Origin: Planctomycetes bacterium syqfu | GTDB taxonomy: Bacteria > Planctomycetota > Phycisphaerae > Phycisphaerales > Phycisphaeraceae | Length of the DNA stretch: 64,000 bases | NCBI GenBank assembly: GCA_020974905.1 | Contig: CP087563.1 | Coordinates: 6,820,001-6,884,000, forward strand | Direction: 5' to 3' | Made by a program: the position numbers and the translations under genes | The notes under the pieces: model-generated | Told to the model about the DNA's origin: nothing | The model's input: the letters and a program-made list of their open reading frames with translations, nothing else | The model's database searches: none | In this document: piece by piece, positions 9,752 through 18,651 of the stretch | Numbering within the stretch: position 1 is the stretch's first letter | How the letters are laid out: each line of letters starts with the position of its first letter

Positions 9752-10201
9752 TCAGTTTTTGTATTTGCCGTGTCCATTTTTCATCAGTGAGTTCATCTCG
9801 TCGACGCAGGCAGCGGCCTTGTCGTTCTCACCCTTGAGGATGGCGATTTCCATGTCGAGGAACTGCTTGATGAGGTCAGCCATCATGCTGCGATACTGAA
9901 TCACATCTTCCTTCTTGGTGATGTGTTCTTCTTCGTTGGCATGCATGGCGATGATCGCTGACTTTTGCATACGCTCCAGATTCTTGAGCGTGGTTTCGTC
10001 GAATTTTTTGCTGCGGGCATCCCGGCGGAGTTGCCGAAAGGCGCTGCCGATAATTTTCATGTTTTGTTCAAGCACTTCATGTTCTTCGCCATGTTCGTGC
10101 TTGTCTGAATCGGCTCTTGCAATTTGTGTGGTTGAAATGGTAAACGTCAATGCGGTAATCAGGCTAACAATCACAAGGCCGAGAGTCAGTTTCGAAGTCA
10201 T
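9752..10201 (-). CDS. Periplasmic cytochrome b562-like protein
   Basis: 149 residues with a signal peptide ending near IARA/D, then a His/Glu-rich start and a four-helix-bundle pattern. EVLEQNMKIIG resembles the first helix of cytochrome b562, and the C-terminus NGHGKYKN resembles its last helix. The candidate axial ligands Met48 and His144 are 96 residues apart, against 95 (Met7 to His102) in E. coli cytochrome b562, so haem b binding is plausible. No CxxCH motif for covalent haem is present. Related family members bind copper or act in periplasmic stress. It lies 125 bp downstream of the DUF1501 gene on the same strand. The fold is fairly sure; haem binding is inference. Confidence 0.72.
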   Translation of the reverse strand: MTSKLTLGLVIVSLITALTFTISTTQIARADSDKHEHGEEHEVLEQNMKIIGSAFRQLRRDARSKKFDETTLKNLERMQKSAIIAMHANEEEHITKKEDVIQYRSMMADLIKQFLDMEIAILKGENDKAAACVDEMNSLMKNGHGKYKN

Positions 10202-10326
10202 GTGCGAATTCCTTTAGAGTTTGGGTAGTGCTTGCCGACGGCGTATCGGCATCCAATAAAACTACAGCATGATACCTTGCTGCGTTGCAGGCGTTAAGTA
10301 GATTGTCCGTAAAAGAGAATTTGGAT

Positions 10327-11628
10327 TTACAGATCAAGCACACCGTCGATGACCTTGCCCTTGTTGGCAACGGTGAACGGGCGGCGGGTAGGGGAATAGA
10401 CAATTTTTTCGGTGTCGATCCCAACGGCGGCAGCAATGGTGGCATTGAAGTCCGCAATCGAAATTTTGTCCGACTCAACATTGGCAGCATTCTTGTCTGT
10501 CTTGCCAACGATCTGCCCACCCTTGACGTTGGCGCCTGCAAGCATGCAGCTAAACGCCTTGGGATAGTGATCGCGACCATCGTTGCCATTGATTTTTGGG
10601 GTACGCCCGAACTCGGTGGCAAGGACCACGAGCGTACGGTCGATGAGTCCCAACTGCGTCAGGTCGGTCATCAGGGCGCCCAATGCCTGATCCAGACGCG
10701 GGATCAATTCCGAGCCGCGACGGAACATGTCATCATGCATGTCCCAGCCACCCAGTGAGACTTCCACGAAGCGCACATTGTTTTGCACCAGGCGACGAGC
10801 AAGCAGACAGCCTTGGCCAAATGAGTTGTTGCCATAGAGATTCCGCACCGCACGTGACTCTTTGTTCAGGTCGAATGCTGCAAGGTCTTCGGATTGCATG
10901 AGTGTGATCGCATCGTTGTACATATCGTTGTAGGCTTTGACCTGCGACTGGTCATAGCGACTGGAGAACGCACGATCCAAACGCGAGGCAAGTTTGAGAC
11001 GACGGGAGAATTGTTCATCATCGACATCGCTGGGCAGTTGACTGTTTTGCAGCCCCTTGTTCGGATCGCCAATGATCAGTGGTCCGAGTTTGGGTTCCAT
11101 GAAACCCGAAGACTTAAAGCCCGAGCCGATGACGATATTGCCCGGCAGCTTCTGGTTGGTCCGCCCCTGCATGTTCATGATCCAAGTGCCCATGCTTGGG
11201 TGCGTGATCGTCCCCAATGCCGAGTAACTGGTGTGCATGAGATAGTATGCCTGCTCATGAGCACCTTGCGTGGAGGACATCCCGCGAATGATCGCTGCCT
11301 TGTCACAGTGCTTGGCAAAGTTGGCCATATGCTGTCCGACGCGGATGTCCGGCACGTTGGACTTAATGACTTCCGTCGGACCCTGCACGTCGGTCCCGGG
11401 TTTGGGATCGAGTGTGTCGATATGACTCATCCCACCGTTCATGTACAGGTAAATCACGTTGATCGGATCAGTGCTATTACGCTTGGACAGGTTGCTGCTT
11501 GCAGCGGAGACTTTGTTTGTTGATGTACGAGACAGGGCGCTGACACCCAGGAAGGTGCCTGCCATTTTCATGATGAAGCTCCGACGGGTCGGTTCATCAA
11601 GATTCTGCGTGAGTTCTTTGAAATCCAT
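10327..11628 (-). CDS. DUF1501 family protein (Tat-exported)
   Basis: About 433 residues from ATG 11628. The N-terminus has a twin-arginine signal (TRRSFIMKMAGTFLGVSAL). The body has the alkaline-phosphatase-superfamily-like features of DUF1501: YLYMNGGMSHIDTLDPKPG, GGWDMHDD near the middle and VLATEFGRTPKINGNDGRDHYP near the end, whose Asp/His residues are likely metal ligands. These proteins are numerous in Planctomycetes and are almost always paired with a DUF1549/DUF1553 protein, as here (82 bp upstream). Their reaction is not established; a role in extracellular sulfated or complex glycan breakdown has been suggested from gene context. Confidence 0.92.
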   Translation of the reverse strand: MDFKELTQNLDEPTRRSFIMKMAGTFLGVSALSRTSTNKVSAASSNLSKRNSTDPINVIYLYMNGGMSHIDTLDPKPGTDVQGPTEVIKSNVPDIRVGQHMANFAKHCDKAAIIRGMSSTQGAHEQAYYLMHTSYSALGTITHPSMGTWIMNMQGRTNQKLPGNIVIGSGFKSSGFMEPKLGPLIIGDPNKGLQNSQLPSDVDDEQFSRRLKLASRLDRAFSSRYDQSQVKAYNDMYNDAITLMQSEDLAAFDLNKESRAVRNLYGNNSFGQGCLLARRLVQNNVRFVEVSLGGWDMHDDMFRRGSELIPRLDQALGALMTDLTQLGLIDRTLVVLATEFGRTPKINGNDGRDHYPKAFSCMLAGANVKGGQIVGKTDKNAANVESDKISIADFNATIAAAVGIDTEKIVYSPTRRPFTVANKGKVIDGVLDL

Positions 11629-11710
11629 GAGGTGATCCAATCTTTAAAGCATCCGTGATGGCAAAGTCACAGTGATGGTTTGATCATGTTTGATCGGAAA
11701 GTTTCGGTGT

Positions 11711-13855
11711 TTACTGCACGAACATAAATTCACGTGTGTTCAAAAGCGCCCAGACGATATCCTGGAAGGCTTCGTCCTTGGCAACATCCCTCAGTTCGCT
11801 TTGGACCAGTGACACTTCACTGGCAGTGGGCTTGCGGGTGAGGATGCTGACCCAGACGGTTTCGAGTTTATCCCGACCACTGCCGGCCTTTTTGACTTGT
11901 TCAAGCAGGATCGAATCGCGGCGCATGATCCGTTGGAACAACGTGCCGTTCATCAGAGACAGGATTTGCGGGATGGATGAATCGTCATAGCCGTTGTTGG
12001 TGATCTCGCGATCGGATTGGCCGAACATTCTCAGGAAATGACCGGGGCGTGCGGGTTGCTCCATTTCTGATGCGCGGACCATGTCACGCGGGACGCCACG
12101 CCATCGCGGGTCATCATCGACTTTGCCCTTGTTTTGCTGACGGCGTTTTTTACCCATTTCAATCAGGTCACTGTATTCCTTGCGCAGGTCCTGCATGTCG
12201 GATTTGAGTTTGTTTTCTTTTGATGTGTTTTTGCTGTTGCGTGCCTGACGCATGTCGCGTTCAATTTCTTTACGCTTGTTATCAAACTCGCGTCGGCGGA
12301 CCATCACATCAGCGGACTCTTTGACCAGTGTGAACAAGGCGTCAGCATTCATGTCCATGTATTCGTTGAATTTATCATAGTCATAGCCACGTCCGCCGGT
12401 GACATCGCCTTGTCGTTCGTCGATGTCCTGAACCGCCAGCGTGAGGATGGAGTCCCAGATTTGGGCTGCGGTCATCCGACGGAGAACCGGGTCGGGGAAG
12501 TGGTAGGGCTTGGTGTTGTCCCATTGCTCCATGGAGGCTTGACGCTGATAGGTCTGCGTGTTGTAGATCATGCGTTGAAATTGCTTGACGTCATATTTCA
12601 GATCGATCATGGTCTGGACCAGGTAGTCCATCAATTCCGGATTGCTCGCTTCGGTGTCGTTTTTGATGTCATCTGTCGGTTCGATCAGGCCGACACCAAA
12701 AGCATCCTTCCAGAGTCGATTGACGATGACGACGGTAAAACGCGGGTTCTTGGTGTCGGTAAGCCACTTGGCAAAGACTTCCGGTCGTGAGTGTCCCTTG
12801 GGAACTTCTGCCAGATCACCGAAAATCGTACGGGGTTGGACGATGTCCTTGGGCTTGGCATCATCGTACTTGTAATCATCGGGTAAACGCAGGTCCTTGT
12901 TGCGCACGAACACCGGGTATTGCAGCGGTTCGAGCATGTTCCGTGCTGCACGATTCATCATGATGCGCTCTGGGTCATCCTTGTCTTTATCCTTGGTCTG
13001 TTTGCGGATCTTGTTGTAAAGCGCTTTGAGATTGTCATGCTTCCATCGGGCATTGGTGGTGTGAATGCCATAGGTGTAGGCCGACATCTCGTGGAACTCC
13101 ATCTGCGTCCAGATGTCAAAGGGATGATCGTGACATTGGGCGCAGCCGACCTGCGTGCCCAGGAAGACGCGCGTGGTGTTGGACATGTTGTCCAGGGGCA
13201 TGCCCATGTCGCGCTGGTAGTATCCGACAGCCCCGTTGTTCCAGACGTAGCCCTCAGCAGTGAGCATTTCGTAGACCATCTGGTTATAAGGCTTGGAATA
13301 CTTGACCGAGTCCTTGATCCAGTTGATCCACGGTTCACCAATTGCGCGATCGTGACGCGACTTGATGCGCAACAGATCCGCGTAGAAGTTGAACATGTCA
13401 CTGGTATAACCCTTGGAGTCGAGCAGGTAATCCACCAGATCGCTGCGACGGTTCTTGTCACGTCGTTTGTCAAAGGCCTCAACTTCTTCATAAGTCGGGA
13501 TGCGCCCGGTGATGGCAATGTAGTACCGGCGGAGCATGGTGTCGTCATCAGCCGGTGGGTTGGGGCGGACACGATGCTTCTTGTAGTTGACCTGGATCAG
13601 ATCGTCGACCTTGTCACTGATCGCCCGAATGTCACGCAGCGGGACATCCTTGACGGACTTGACGGGGATCGCCGGCTGGGAGGTCGCAGGTTGCGATGTT
13701 GCGGGTTGAGAGGTTGGCGCTTTGGTGTTGGCAGCCATCATGGTCTGAGCCTGCGACTGACGCTCGCCGAGCATCATGTTGCACAAGGCCAGGCTGAGGA
13801 TGGCAACCAGTGAGAATCCAATGAGCGAACGACGGTGGGGGGTGGCGTTTGGCAT
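11711..13855 (-). CDS. DUF1549/DUF1553 (PSD1-family) secreted protein
   Basis: 714 residues with a signal peptide and then an Ala/Thr/Ser/Pro linker of repeated TSQPA units (about residues 48-66). DUF1549 follows: LRRYYIAITGRIPTYEEVEAF, then VGCAQCHDHPFDIWTQMEF with a CxxCH motif. DUF1553 fills the second half (FTVVIVNRLWKDAFGVGLIEPTDD, LVKEFQR-type helix, PSLMNGTLFQ-like LSLMNGTLFQRI and a final ILTRKPTASE). No separate N-terminal cytochrome c domain is present, unlike many PSD1 proteins, although CAQCH could itself bind haem. It precedes the DUF1501 gene and probably shares its transcript. Biochemical activity unknown. Confidence 0.92.
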   Translation of the reverse strand: MPNATPHRRSLIGFSLVAILSLALCNMMLGERQSQAQTMMAANTKAPTSQPATSQPATSQPAIPVKSVKDVPLRDIRAISDKVDDLIQVNYKKHRVRPNPPADDDTMLRRYYIAITGRIPTYEEVEAFDKRRDKNRRSDLVDYLLDSKGYTSDMFNFYADLLRIKSRHDRAIGEPWINWIKDSVKYSKPYNQMVYEMLTAEGYVWNNGAVGYYQRDMGMPLDNMSNTTRVFLGTQVGCAQCHDHPFDIWTQMEFHEMSAYTYGIHTTNARWKHDNLKALYNKIRKQTKDKDKDDPERIMMNRAARNMLEPLQYPVFVRNKDLRLPDDYKYDDAKPKDIVQPRTIFGDLAEVPKGHSRPEVFAKWLTDTKNPRFTVVIVNRLWKDAFGVGLIEPTDDIKNDTEASNPELMDYLVQTMIDLKYDVKQFQRMIYNTQTYQRQASMEQWDNTKPYHFPDPVLRRMTAAQIWDSILTLAVQDIDERQGDVTGGRGYDYDKFNEYMDMNADALFTLVKESADVMVRRREFDNKRKEIERDMRQARNSKNTSKENKLKSDMQDLRKEYSDLIEMGKKRRQQNKGKVDDDPRWRGVPRDMVRASEMEQPARPGHFLRMFGQSDREITNNGYDDSSIPQILSLMNGTLFQRIMRRDSILLEQVKKAGSGRDKLETVWVSILTRKPTASEVSLVQSELRDVAKDEAFQDIVWALLNTREFMFVQ

Positions 13856-14226
13856 GGCAATTGAGGTGTGGGCATGAGGTGTCGATACAGCGTTTTATTC
13901 TAAAAGTTATCGGCCTGTTGGCCAGACTTTTTTTAGTCTTTTTCTAAAACAGTGATTTATAAAAATACTTTAAAGTATGATGTTTATAATCATTCTGATG
14001 TTGAAACCCGCTTGATTGCCTAACGTTTGTCATCGGAGATTCATTGCATTTGGGTGACAAAAATATAGGGTTGGCCGGTGAAAATCACCAATCGGGCCAG
14101 AATGTCGCAGATATTCAGATAAAGGTGTATGCTTTAAAGGGTTAGAGTTTGTATTTTTCATTGTTCTGATACAATGCTGCTTCAAACAACAAAGGGTTGT
14201 TTGCGATACATCACAAAGGAACACAC
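13856..14226. other. Divergent intergenic region
   Basis: This gap separates the DUF1549 gene (leftward) from the mscS-like gene (rightward). It is AT-rich around 13920-13990, with TATAAT-like boxes. TTGTAT and TACAAT about 15 bases apart near 14148-14175 could form the promoter of the rightward gene. No RNA gene or repeat was recognised. Confidence 0.4.
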
Positions 14227-15102
14227 ATGCTGCTGACACTTGGGCAGGAAGCTGCCACCGAAACGGCGAAGGGATCGGATTTGATGACGCTGATCCAGGA
14301 TAATGGACTGCTGTTATTCAATGAATATGGTTTACCCGCGATCACTGCCTTGTTGATTCTGTTTATCGGCTTTCTGATTGCCGGCTGGGTGTCGGTTTCG
14401 ACTTTAAAAGCCTGTCAGAAAACCAAGCTTGATCTGACACTGAGCAAGTTCATTGCCCGGATGGTCAAGTGGTTGATTTTGCTGTTGACGGGTATTTTCA
14501 TTCTCGGTGAGTTTGGCATCAATACGGCGAGTTTCGCGGTAGTGCTCGGTGCTGCCGGCTTGGCGATTGGTCTTGCTTTTCAAGGCACATTATCCAACTT
14601 TGCTGCCGGGATCATGCTGTTGGTCTTCCGCCCGTACAAGGTGGGGGATGTCGTGACGGTTTCGGGGACCACGGGTAAAGTGGATGAAGTCGAACTTTTC
14701 ACCACCACGCTGGACACGCCGGACAACCGTCGGTTCATCATCCCCAACTCCGCGATCTTCGGCTCGGTGATTGAGAATATCACTTACCATCCCCGTCGCC
14801 GCGTGGACGTTGCTGTGGGCGTTTCCTACTCTGCAGACATTGACAAGACCCGTCAGGTTTTGATCGCCGCTGCCAACGCGATTGAGAAGACGCTCGATGA
14901 TCCAGAGAAGGTGATCATGCTCACGGGTCTTGGCGCCAGCAGTGTGGACTGGGTGGTCCGTGTCTGGGCCAACACGTCGGACTTCTGGGCGGTGAAGGAA
15001 GAGCTGACCCGCGCGATCAAGATGCATCTGGACGAAGCGGGTATCAGCATCCCGTTCCCGCAGATGGATATTCACCTGGACAAGATCGACAGCGAAGACT
15101 GA
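14227..15102 (+). CDS. mscS: Small-conductance mechanosensitive channel (MscS family)
   Basis: 291 residues; AAGGA six bases before ATG 14227 fixes the start. Three membrane segments are visible (about 33-55, 74-95 and 98-125). The pore helix AAGLAIGLAFQGTLSNFAAGIML is followed by the beta domain signature FRPYKVGDVVTVSGTTGKVDEVELFTT and RRFIIPNSAIFGSVIENIT. The length equals that of minimal E. coli MscS, so this should be a tension-gated inner-membrane channel releasing solutes on hypo-osmotic shock. A terminator follows at 15136, so it appears monocistronic. Confidence 0.95.
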   Translation: MLLTLGQEAATETAKGSDLMTLIQDNGLLLFNEYGLPAITALLILFIGFLIAGWVSVSTLKACQKTKLDLTLSKFIARMVKWLILLLTGIFILGEFGINTASFAVVLGAAGLAIGLAFQGTLSNFAAGIMLLVFRPYKVGDVVTVSGTTGKVDEVELFTTTLDTPDNRRFIIPNSAIFGSVIENITYHPRRRVDVAVGVSYSADIDKTRQVLIAAANAIEKTLDDPEKVIMLTGLGASSVDWVVRVWANTSDFWAVKEELTRAIKMHLDEAGISIPFPQMDIHLDKIDSED

Positions 15103-15135
15103 TTAACCAGGTTGGACATTTCAATATACCCTTGG

Positions 15136-15166
15136 CCGCACCTGTGTTTTTCAGGTGCGGTTTTTT
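15136..15166 (+). terminator. Rho-independent terminator after mscS
   Basis: CCGCACCTG (15136-15144) pairs exactly with CAGGTGCGG (15152-15160) and is followed by six T. Confidence 0.92.
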
Positions 15167-15324
15167 ATTGGACGTTGCAGAGATACAATCGCACAAAATA
15201 ACCCCCAGTCGTTACAGAAGGCAACTATTGATTAAGAATCTATCAATTACACTTCATGTATTTGTACTTGCGATCCTGGATTGGCGATTTGTAATGATAG
15301 AAACCGTTTTATGAAAGGTTCCTC

Positions 15325-15795
15325 ATGCCTGGCGATTATATGTTGCTTAATCAAGGTCAGATTGCTGTTGAATATTGGGAAGGGCAGATCACCTACGACA
15401 TGCTCATGGCCAATGAACAGGCCATCTCCAGCGATCCGGATATCCAGAAGGGATCAATCTATCTCGTGGACATGCGCAAGGCCACCACGGATGTGACCAT
15501 GGAGCAGGTGCGTGAAATTGCAGATGTCACCATCCACGGTGAATACGGCATCCGTTACAGCAAGGCAGCGATCGTTTGTACGGAAAATCTGACATTCACC
15601 CAATCCCAGATGTATGAGTTGAGTGTCTGCCAGCATGGGCTGAGTATCATCACCTTCACCAGTCTGCCGATTGCCTGCCGTTGGTTGAATGTGGATATTG
15701 ACATGATCGAGCATGCGATTGAAAAATTACAGCATCACCTTCTGCCGCATGCCACTGAATCAATTGATGGTAAAAAGCCCGTCAAGATCGTCTGA
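15325..15795 (+). CDS. SpoIIAA/STAS-like small protein, copy 1
   Basis: 156 residues, no signal or membrane segment. The pattern is that of SpoIIAA-like (STAS/SEC14-type) proteins: an N-terminal strand pair (IAVEYWEGQIT), a central strand and loop (SIYLVDMRKATTDV), a helix, a strand AAIVCTENLTF, a helix with QSQMYELS, and the terminal SIITFTSLPIACRWL, where a Phe-x(n)-Ala-x-x-Trp-Leu ending closes the fold. Such proteins are usually single-domain and of unknown role; some act in signalling or lipid binding. It is followed after 73 bp by a clear paralogue. The C-terminal 30 residues are extra. The fold assignment is moderate and no function is known. Confidence 0.75.
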   Translation: MPGDYMLLNQGQIAVEYWEGQITYDMLMANEQAISSDPDIQKGSIYLVDMRKATTDVTMEQVREIADVTIHGEYGIRYSKAAIVCTENLTFTQSQMYELSVCQHGLSIITFTSLPIACRWLNVDIDMIEHAIEKLQHHLLPHATESIDGKKPVKIV

Positions 15796-15868
15796 TGTCG
15801 TTGGCAGGTGAGTCATCCCATGTGCCGATCGTATCGTCTTTCAGAGATGGGGCATTTAGGAGTTGAAT

Positions 15869-16312
15869 ATGCCAGGTGAATATGAAGTGATCCATGATGG
15901 ACAGTTGGTGGTCGAGTTTTGGGCCGGTGCCATCACAGGTGAAGAAATTCTCGAACATGAGAAGATTCACCTTTCGGATCAATCGATCAAGAAAAATGCC
16001 AAGTGTCTGGTGGATATGCGAAATATCACTTCGGAACTGAGCATGAAGGATATTCAAGAAGTCGCGGAATTGAATATAGCTTGTCCGGATGGTCCCAAAC
16101 ATCACAAGATTGCCATTGTCTGCACGGATAGCCGCGTCTATCGTCAGTCGCAGATGTATGAATTGTCATTGTTCAAACATGATGTGAGTATTATCACCTT
16201 CACCAGTCTGTCGGTCGCCTGTGCGTGGCTTAAGGTTGATGTGATTGACGTTGAGGTGACGGTGGATCAATTGAAGAACAACCTGGAAGAACAACATTTC
16301 CGCGCAGCATAA
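15869..16312 (+). CDS. SpoIIAA/STAS-like small protein, copy 2
   Basis: 147 residues; AGGAG six bases before ATG 15869 sets the start. It aligns over its whole length with the preceding gene: shared blocks include VEFWAGAIT, KCLVDMRNIT, KIAIVCTDSRV, RQSQMYELS and VSIITFTSLSVACAWL. This is a tandem duplication that has diverged at perhaps half of its positions while keeping the core strands, so both copies are probably used. Both should be cytoplasmic. No partner (anti-sigma factor or kinase) is adjacent, so a partner-switch role is only a guess. Confidence 0.75.
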   Translation: MPGEYEVIHDGQLVVEFWAGAITGEEILEHEKIHLSDQSIKKNAKCLVDMRNITSELSMKDIQEVAELNIACPDGPKHHKIAIVCTDSRVYRQSQMYELSLFKHDVSIITFTSLSVACAWLKVDVIDVEVTVDQLKNNLEEQHFRAA

Positions 16313-16342
16313 AAGACGATGACTCTCTGACCGCGGCATTGG

Positions 16343-17383
16343 TTAATGCTTGAGGGTATCTTCATTGAACTGCTCAAAAACGCGATCAAAGCGATCCGTC
16401 TTCAGTTCATATTCCCAAACTTCAACATAGCGAATTCCCAATTCACGCGCTTGTGTGAACACCGCAGTGTAATCACCATCAGGGAATCGGTGCGTCTGAT
16501 CCGACCGACCGATGACCTGTGCGTAGATGTCACCTGGGAAATTCTTGAGGACTTTGATCAATGCCGGTTGATACTGCGTCTTTCCTGAGATCCACCACAT
16601 GGCAGCTCCCACACGCTGTTTGAGTTTGGGGTCTTCCCACAATTGCGTGATGATCTGCTTGGGGATGGTTGCATCGCCGAGTATCTCGTGGACTTCGATG
16701 GCAATGGCTTTGTTGGTCAATGCGTTGGCGAAGTGACGAGCTGCCGACGTCGCGCCGGCGATGAATTTTTCACCGGTGAGTCCGGTCTTTTTCAAATCGT
16801 CTGGCCAGTTGGCATTGAAATGTCCCTCAATCCCGTTGGCGGTCATCTGGGGCACGTAGACCAAAACCAATGTCGGATCATCGTTGTATTTTTCTGCCAA
16901 TGCATCCGCCAATATCTTCAACCGATCCTGAACCGTCTCGTCCCAGAAGCAGGGCATCTGCGTTGGGATATATCCTTTGGCACGTGTCCTTGCTTTGATG
17001 GTGATGGTGCTTGGATTGAAGGGGGGGGCGGTTAACCATGCGGGTGCGTTGGGGCCTGCGAGGATGGCCAGTGACCACTGTTTGCCTGCTGCGGTGATAG
17101 CTTTGCGTTGCATCTCAATGGACTGAAAATCAAATTGGCCGGGCGTTGGTTCGATCTGTTTCCATGGGACGCGGACGAGTATGCCGTTGATCACGTTGGA
17201 TGACAAAGCATGGCGATCACGCCAACCTGAGCTGGCAAAAACACCGCTGGGTTTATGTGTTTTCGATACGGTGTCTGTTGCCCATATCGGGAGAATGCAT
17301 GGTTGGCAGAACACCACAAGTAAAACAATTGGCAGATACTTCACGCGATGACTCACAGACAATTGGATTAACACCAAGATCAT
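16343..17383 (-). CDS. Secreted TIM-barrel protein, glycoside-hydrolase-like
   Basis: 346 residues. The N-terminus is hydrophobic and signal-like (VKYLPIVLLVVFCQPCILPIWA); a GTG at 17344 would give a more compact signal peptide than ATG 17383. The next part, NGILVRVPWKQIEPTPGQFDF, is typical of beta-galactosidase-like and GH42/GH-A barrels, where this strand and helix open the barrel. LAILAGPNAPAWLTAPPF and LVYVPQMTANGIEGHFN follow. I could not assign catalytic glutamates with confidence, so it may be an inactive relative. It converges on the STAS-like pair and shares a direction with the polymerase delta prime gene 44 bp upstream. Confidence 0.7.
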   Translation of the reverse strand: MILVLIQLSVSHRVKYLPIVLLVVFCQPCILPIWATDTVSKTHKPSGVFASSGWRDRHALSSNVINGILVRVPWKQIEPTPGQFDFQSIEMQRKAITAAGKQWSLAILAGPNAPAWLTAPPFNPSTITIKARTRAKGYIPTQMPCFWDETVQDRLKILADALAEKYNDDPTLVLVYVPQMTANGIEGHFNANWPDDLKKTGLTGEKFIAGATSAARHFANALTNKAIAIEVHEILGDATIPKQIITQLWEDPKLKQRVGAAMWWISGKTQYQPALIKVLKNFPGDIYAQVIGRSDQTHRFPDGDYTAVFTQARELGIRYVEVWEYELKTDRFDRVFEQFNEDTLKH

Positions 17384-17427
17384 GCCTCAAGCATGAACAC
17401 TGTGAGTGTAACGTTTTGAGAAGCGGA

Positions 17428-18567
17428 TTATTGCCAACGCAGCGGTTCGAAGGTTTGCGTGCGGATGGCCTGCTGCCAATGGGCGAACAGGTGATCCATC
17501 ACCAGCGTGAGATTAACGTTGGAACTCAAAGCCTGCTGGGCAATGGTCAGAGAATCGATCAGACTCAGCCAAGGCCCCAGTTGCATCTCATTGGTCACTG
17601 GATCATCCGGCTGGGCGGCCTCAGCGATATGTTGCATCCGACTGCGGGCATACTGGCCAAGCAGATGGAACATCAGGTTGGCTGACATCTTGTTGGCAGC
17701 TTCCTTGGACGCACCGGCATGCGTGTCGACCCAAACTTTTGCCAACGCATCAATTTTTTCACCACAGTCCTGACCGAGCATTGGTGCTGCCTTGCCACGT
17801 GAAATATCCATCACGCCCGGCAGGATATCCCGCGCCCACTGCACCAATTCATATTTCTCCGTCATCTCCGCCAATCCCAGTGAACCATTGCAGAAATGGA
17901 TAAACCATTGTGTTTCACGTTCGGTGAGATTCAGCTCATGCTCCGCTAACCAACGGTTGATAACCTCATCGGGCAATGATCCGAAACTCACCGCCTGACA
18001 GCGACTGCGGATGGTGATGAGCAGTTGGTCAAGCTGGTGGGTGACGAGGATGAAATAGGTGTTGGGGGGAGGCTCTTCGAGTGTTTTGAGCAGGGCGTTC
18101 TGGCCGACCGCTGCCAGCAGGTGCGCTTCGTCGATGATGAAGACTTTGCCATGACGTAGCGACGGACTCTTGGATGCTGCTGAGTCGTGGAACTTGCCAT
18201 CGGACGTTTCACCACCGATGACAAACTCGCGGATGAGGTCCACGGGGATCGACAGCAGCTTGCGACTTCGGACGGTGGCAATGCTGGATTGGGCAGCCAA
18301 CTCCTTCTGGACGACGTGCAGGTCTGGGTGTGCTGCGTCGGGTTGGTTGATGAGGTTGCAGGACTCGCAGCCGTTGCAGGGTTCGCGGTTCCCCGCCAGA
18401 TCGACCTGCGGGCTATGGCAGAGGAGCATCTTGGCAAAGGCGGTGGCGGTGGTGAATTTGCCGACACCTTCGCTACCATGGAAAATCCATGCGTGGTGCG
18501 TTCTGTCGGATGCCAGTGCAGACTGTAGAATAGCCGTGGCTTTGGGTTGACCGAGAATACCTTCCAT
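17428..18567 (-). CDS. holB: DNA polymerase III delta prime subunit
   Basis: 379 residues of the clamp-loader AAA+ family. Near the N-terminus are ILGQPKATAILQSAL and the P-loop FHGSEGVGKFTTA; then CNGCESCN with an earlier Cys, the zinc module of delta prime and DnaX; Walker B VFIIDEAHLL; and LLKTLEEPPPNTYFILVTH with an SRC sensor motif (RSRCQ). It would act with DnaX and HolA to load the sliding clamp. The Walker A lysine is present, whereas E. coli delta prime has lost it. A DnaX assignment is less likely given the length. It is divergent from the OB-fold gene at 18652. Confidence 0.9.
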   Translation of the reverse strand: MEGILGQPKATAILQSALASDRTHHAWIFHGSEGVGKFTTATAFAKMLLCHSPQVDLAGNREPCNGCESCNLINQPDAAHPDLHVVQKELAAQSSIATVRSRKLLSIPVDLIREFVIGGETSDGKFHDSAASKSPSLRHGKVFIIDEAHLLAAVGQNALLKTLEEPPPNTYFILVTHQLDQLLITIRSRCQAVSFGSLPDEVINRWLAEHELNLTERETQWFIHFCNGSLGLAEMTEKYELVQWARDILPGVMDISRGKAAPMLGQDCGEKIDALAKVWVDTHAGASKEAANKMSANLMFHLLGQYARSRMQHIAEAAQPDDPVTNEMQLGPWLSLIDSLTIAQQALSSNVNLTLVMDHLFAHWQQAIRTQTFEPLRWQ

Positions 18568-18651
18568 AGCCGGTCATCTTACCAAGGTTCCCCGCAGGCG
18601 TCAGGCGACAGTCCCTGTTAAGCTATCGGGGGTTTATTGAAAGTGTTTACG

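Noticed and set aside
12920-13813. Long plus-strand open frame of 297 codons
   Set aside because: It is antisense to the DUF1549/DUF1553 gene, has no Shine-Dalgarno and shows no family motif.
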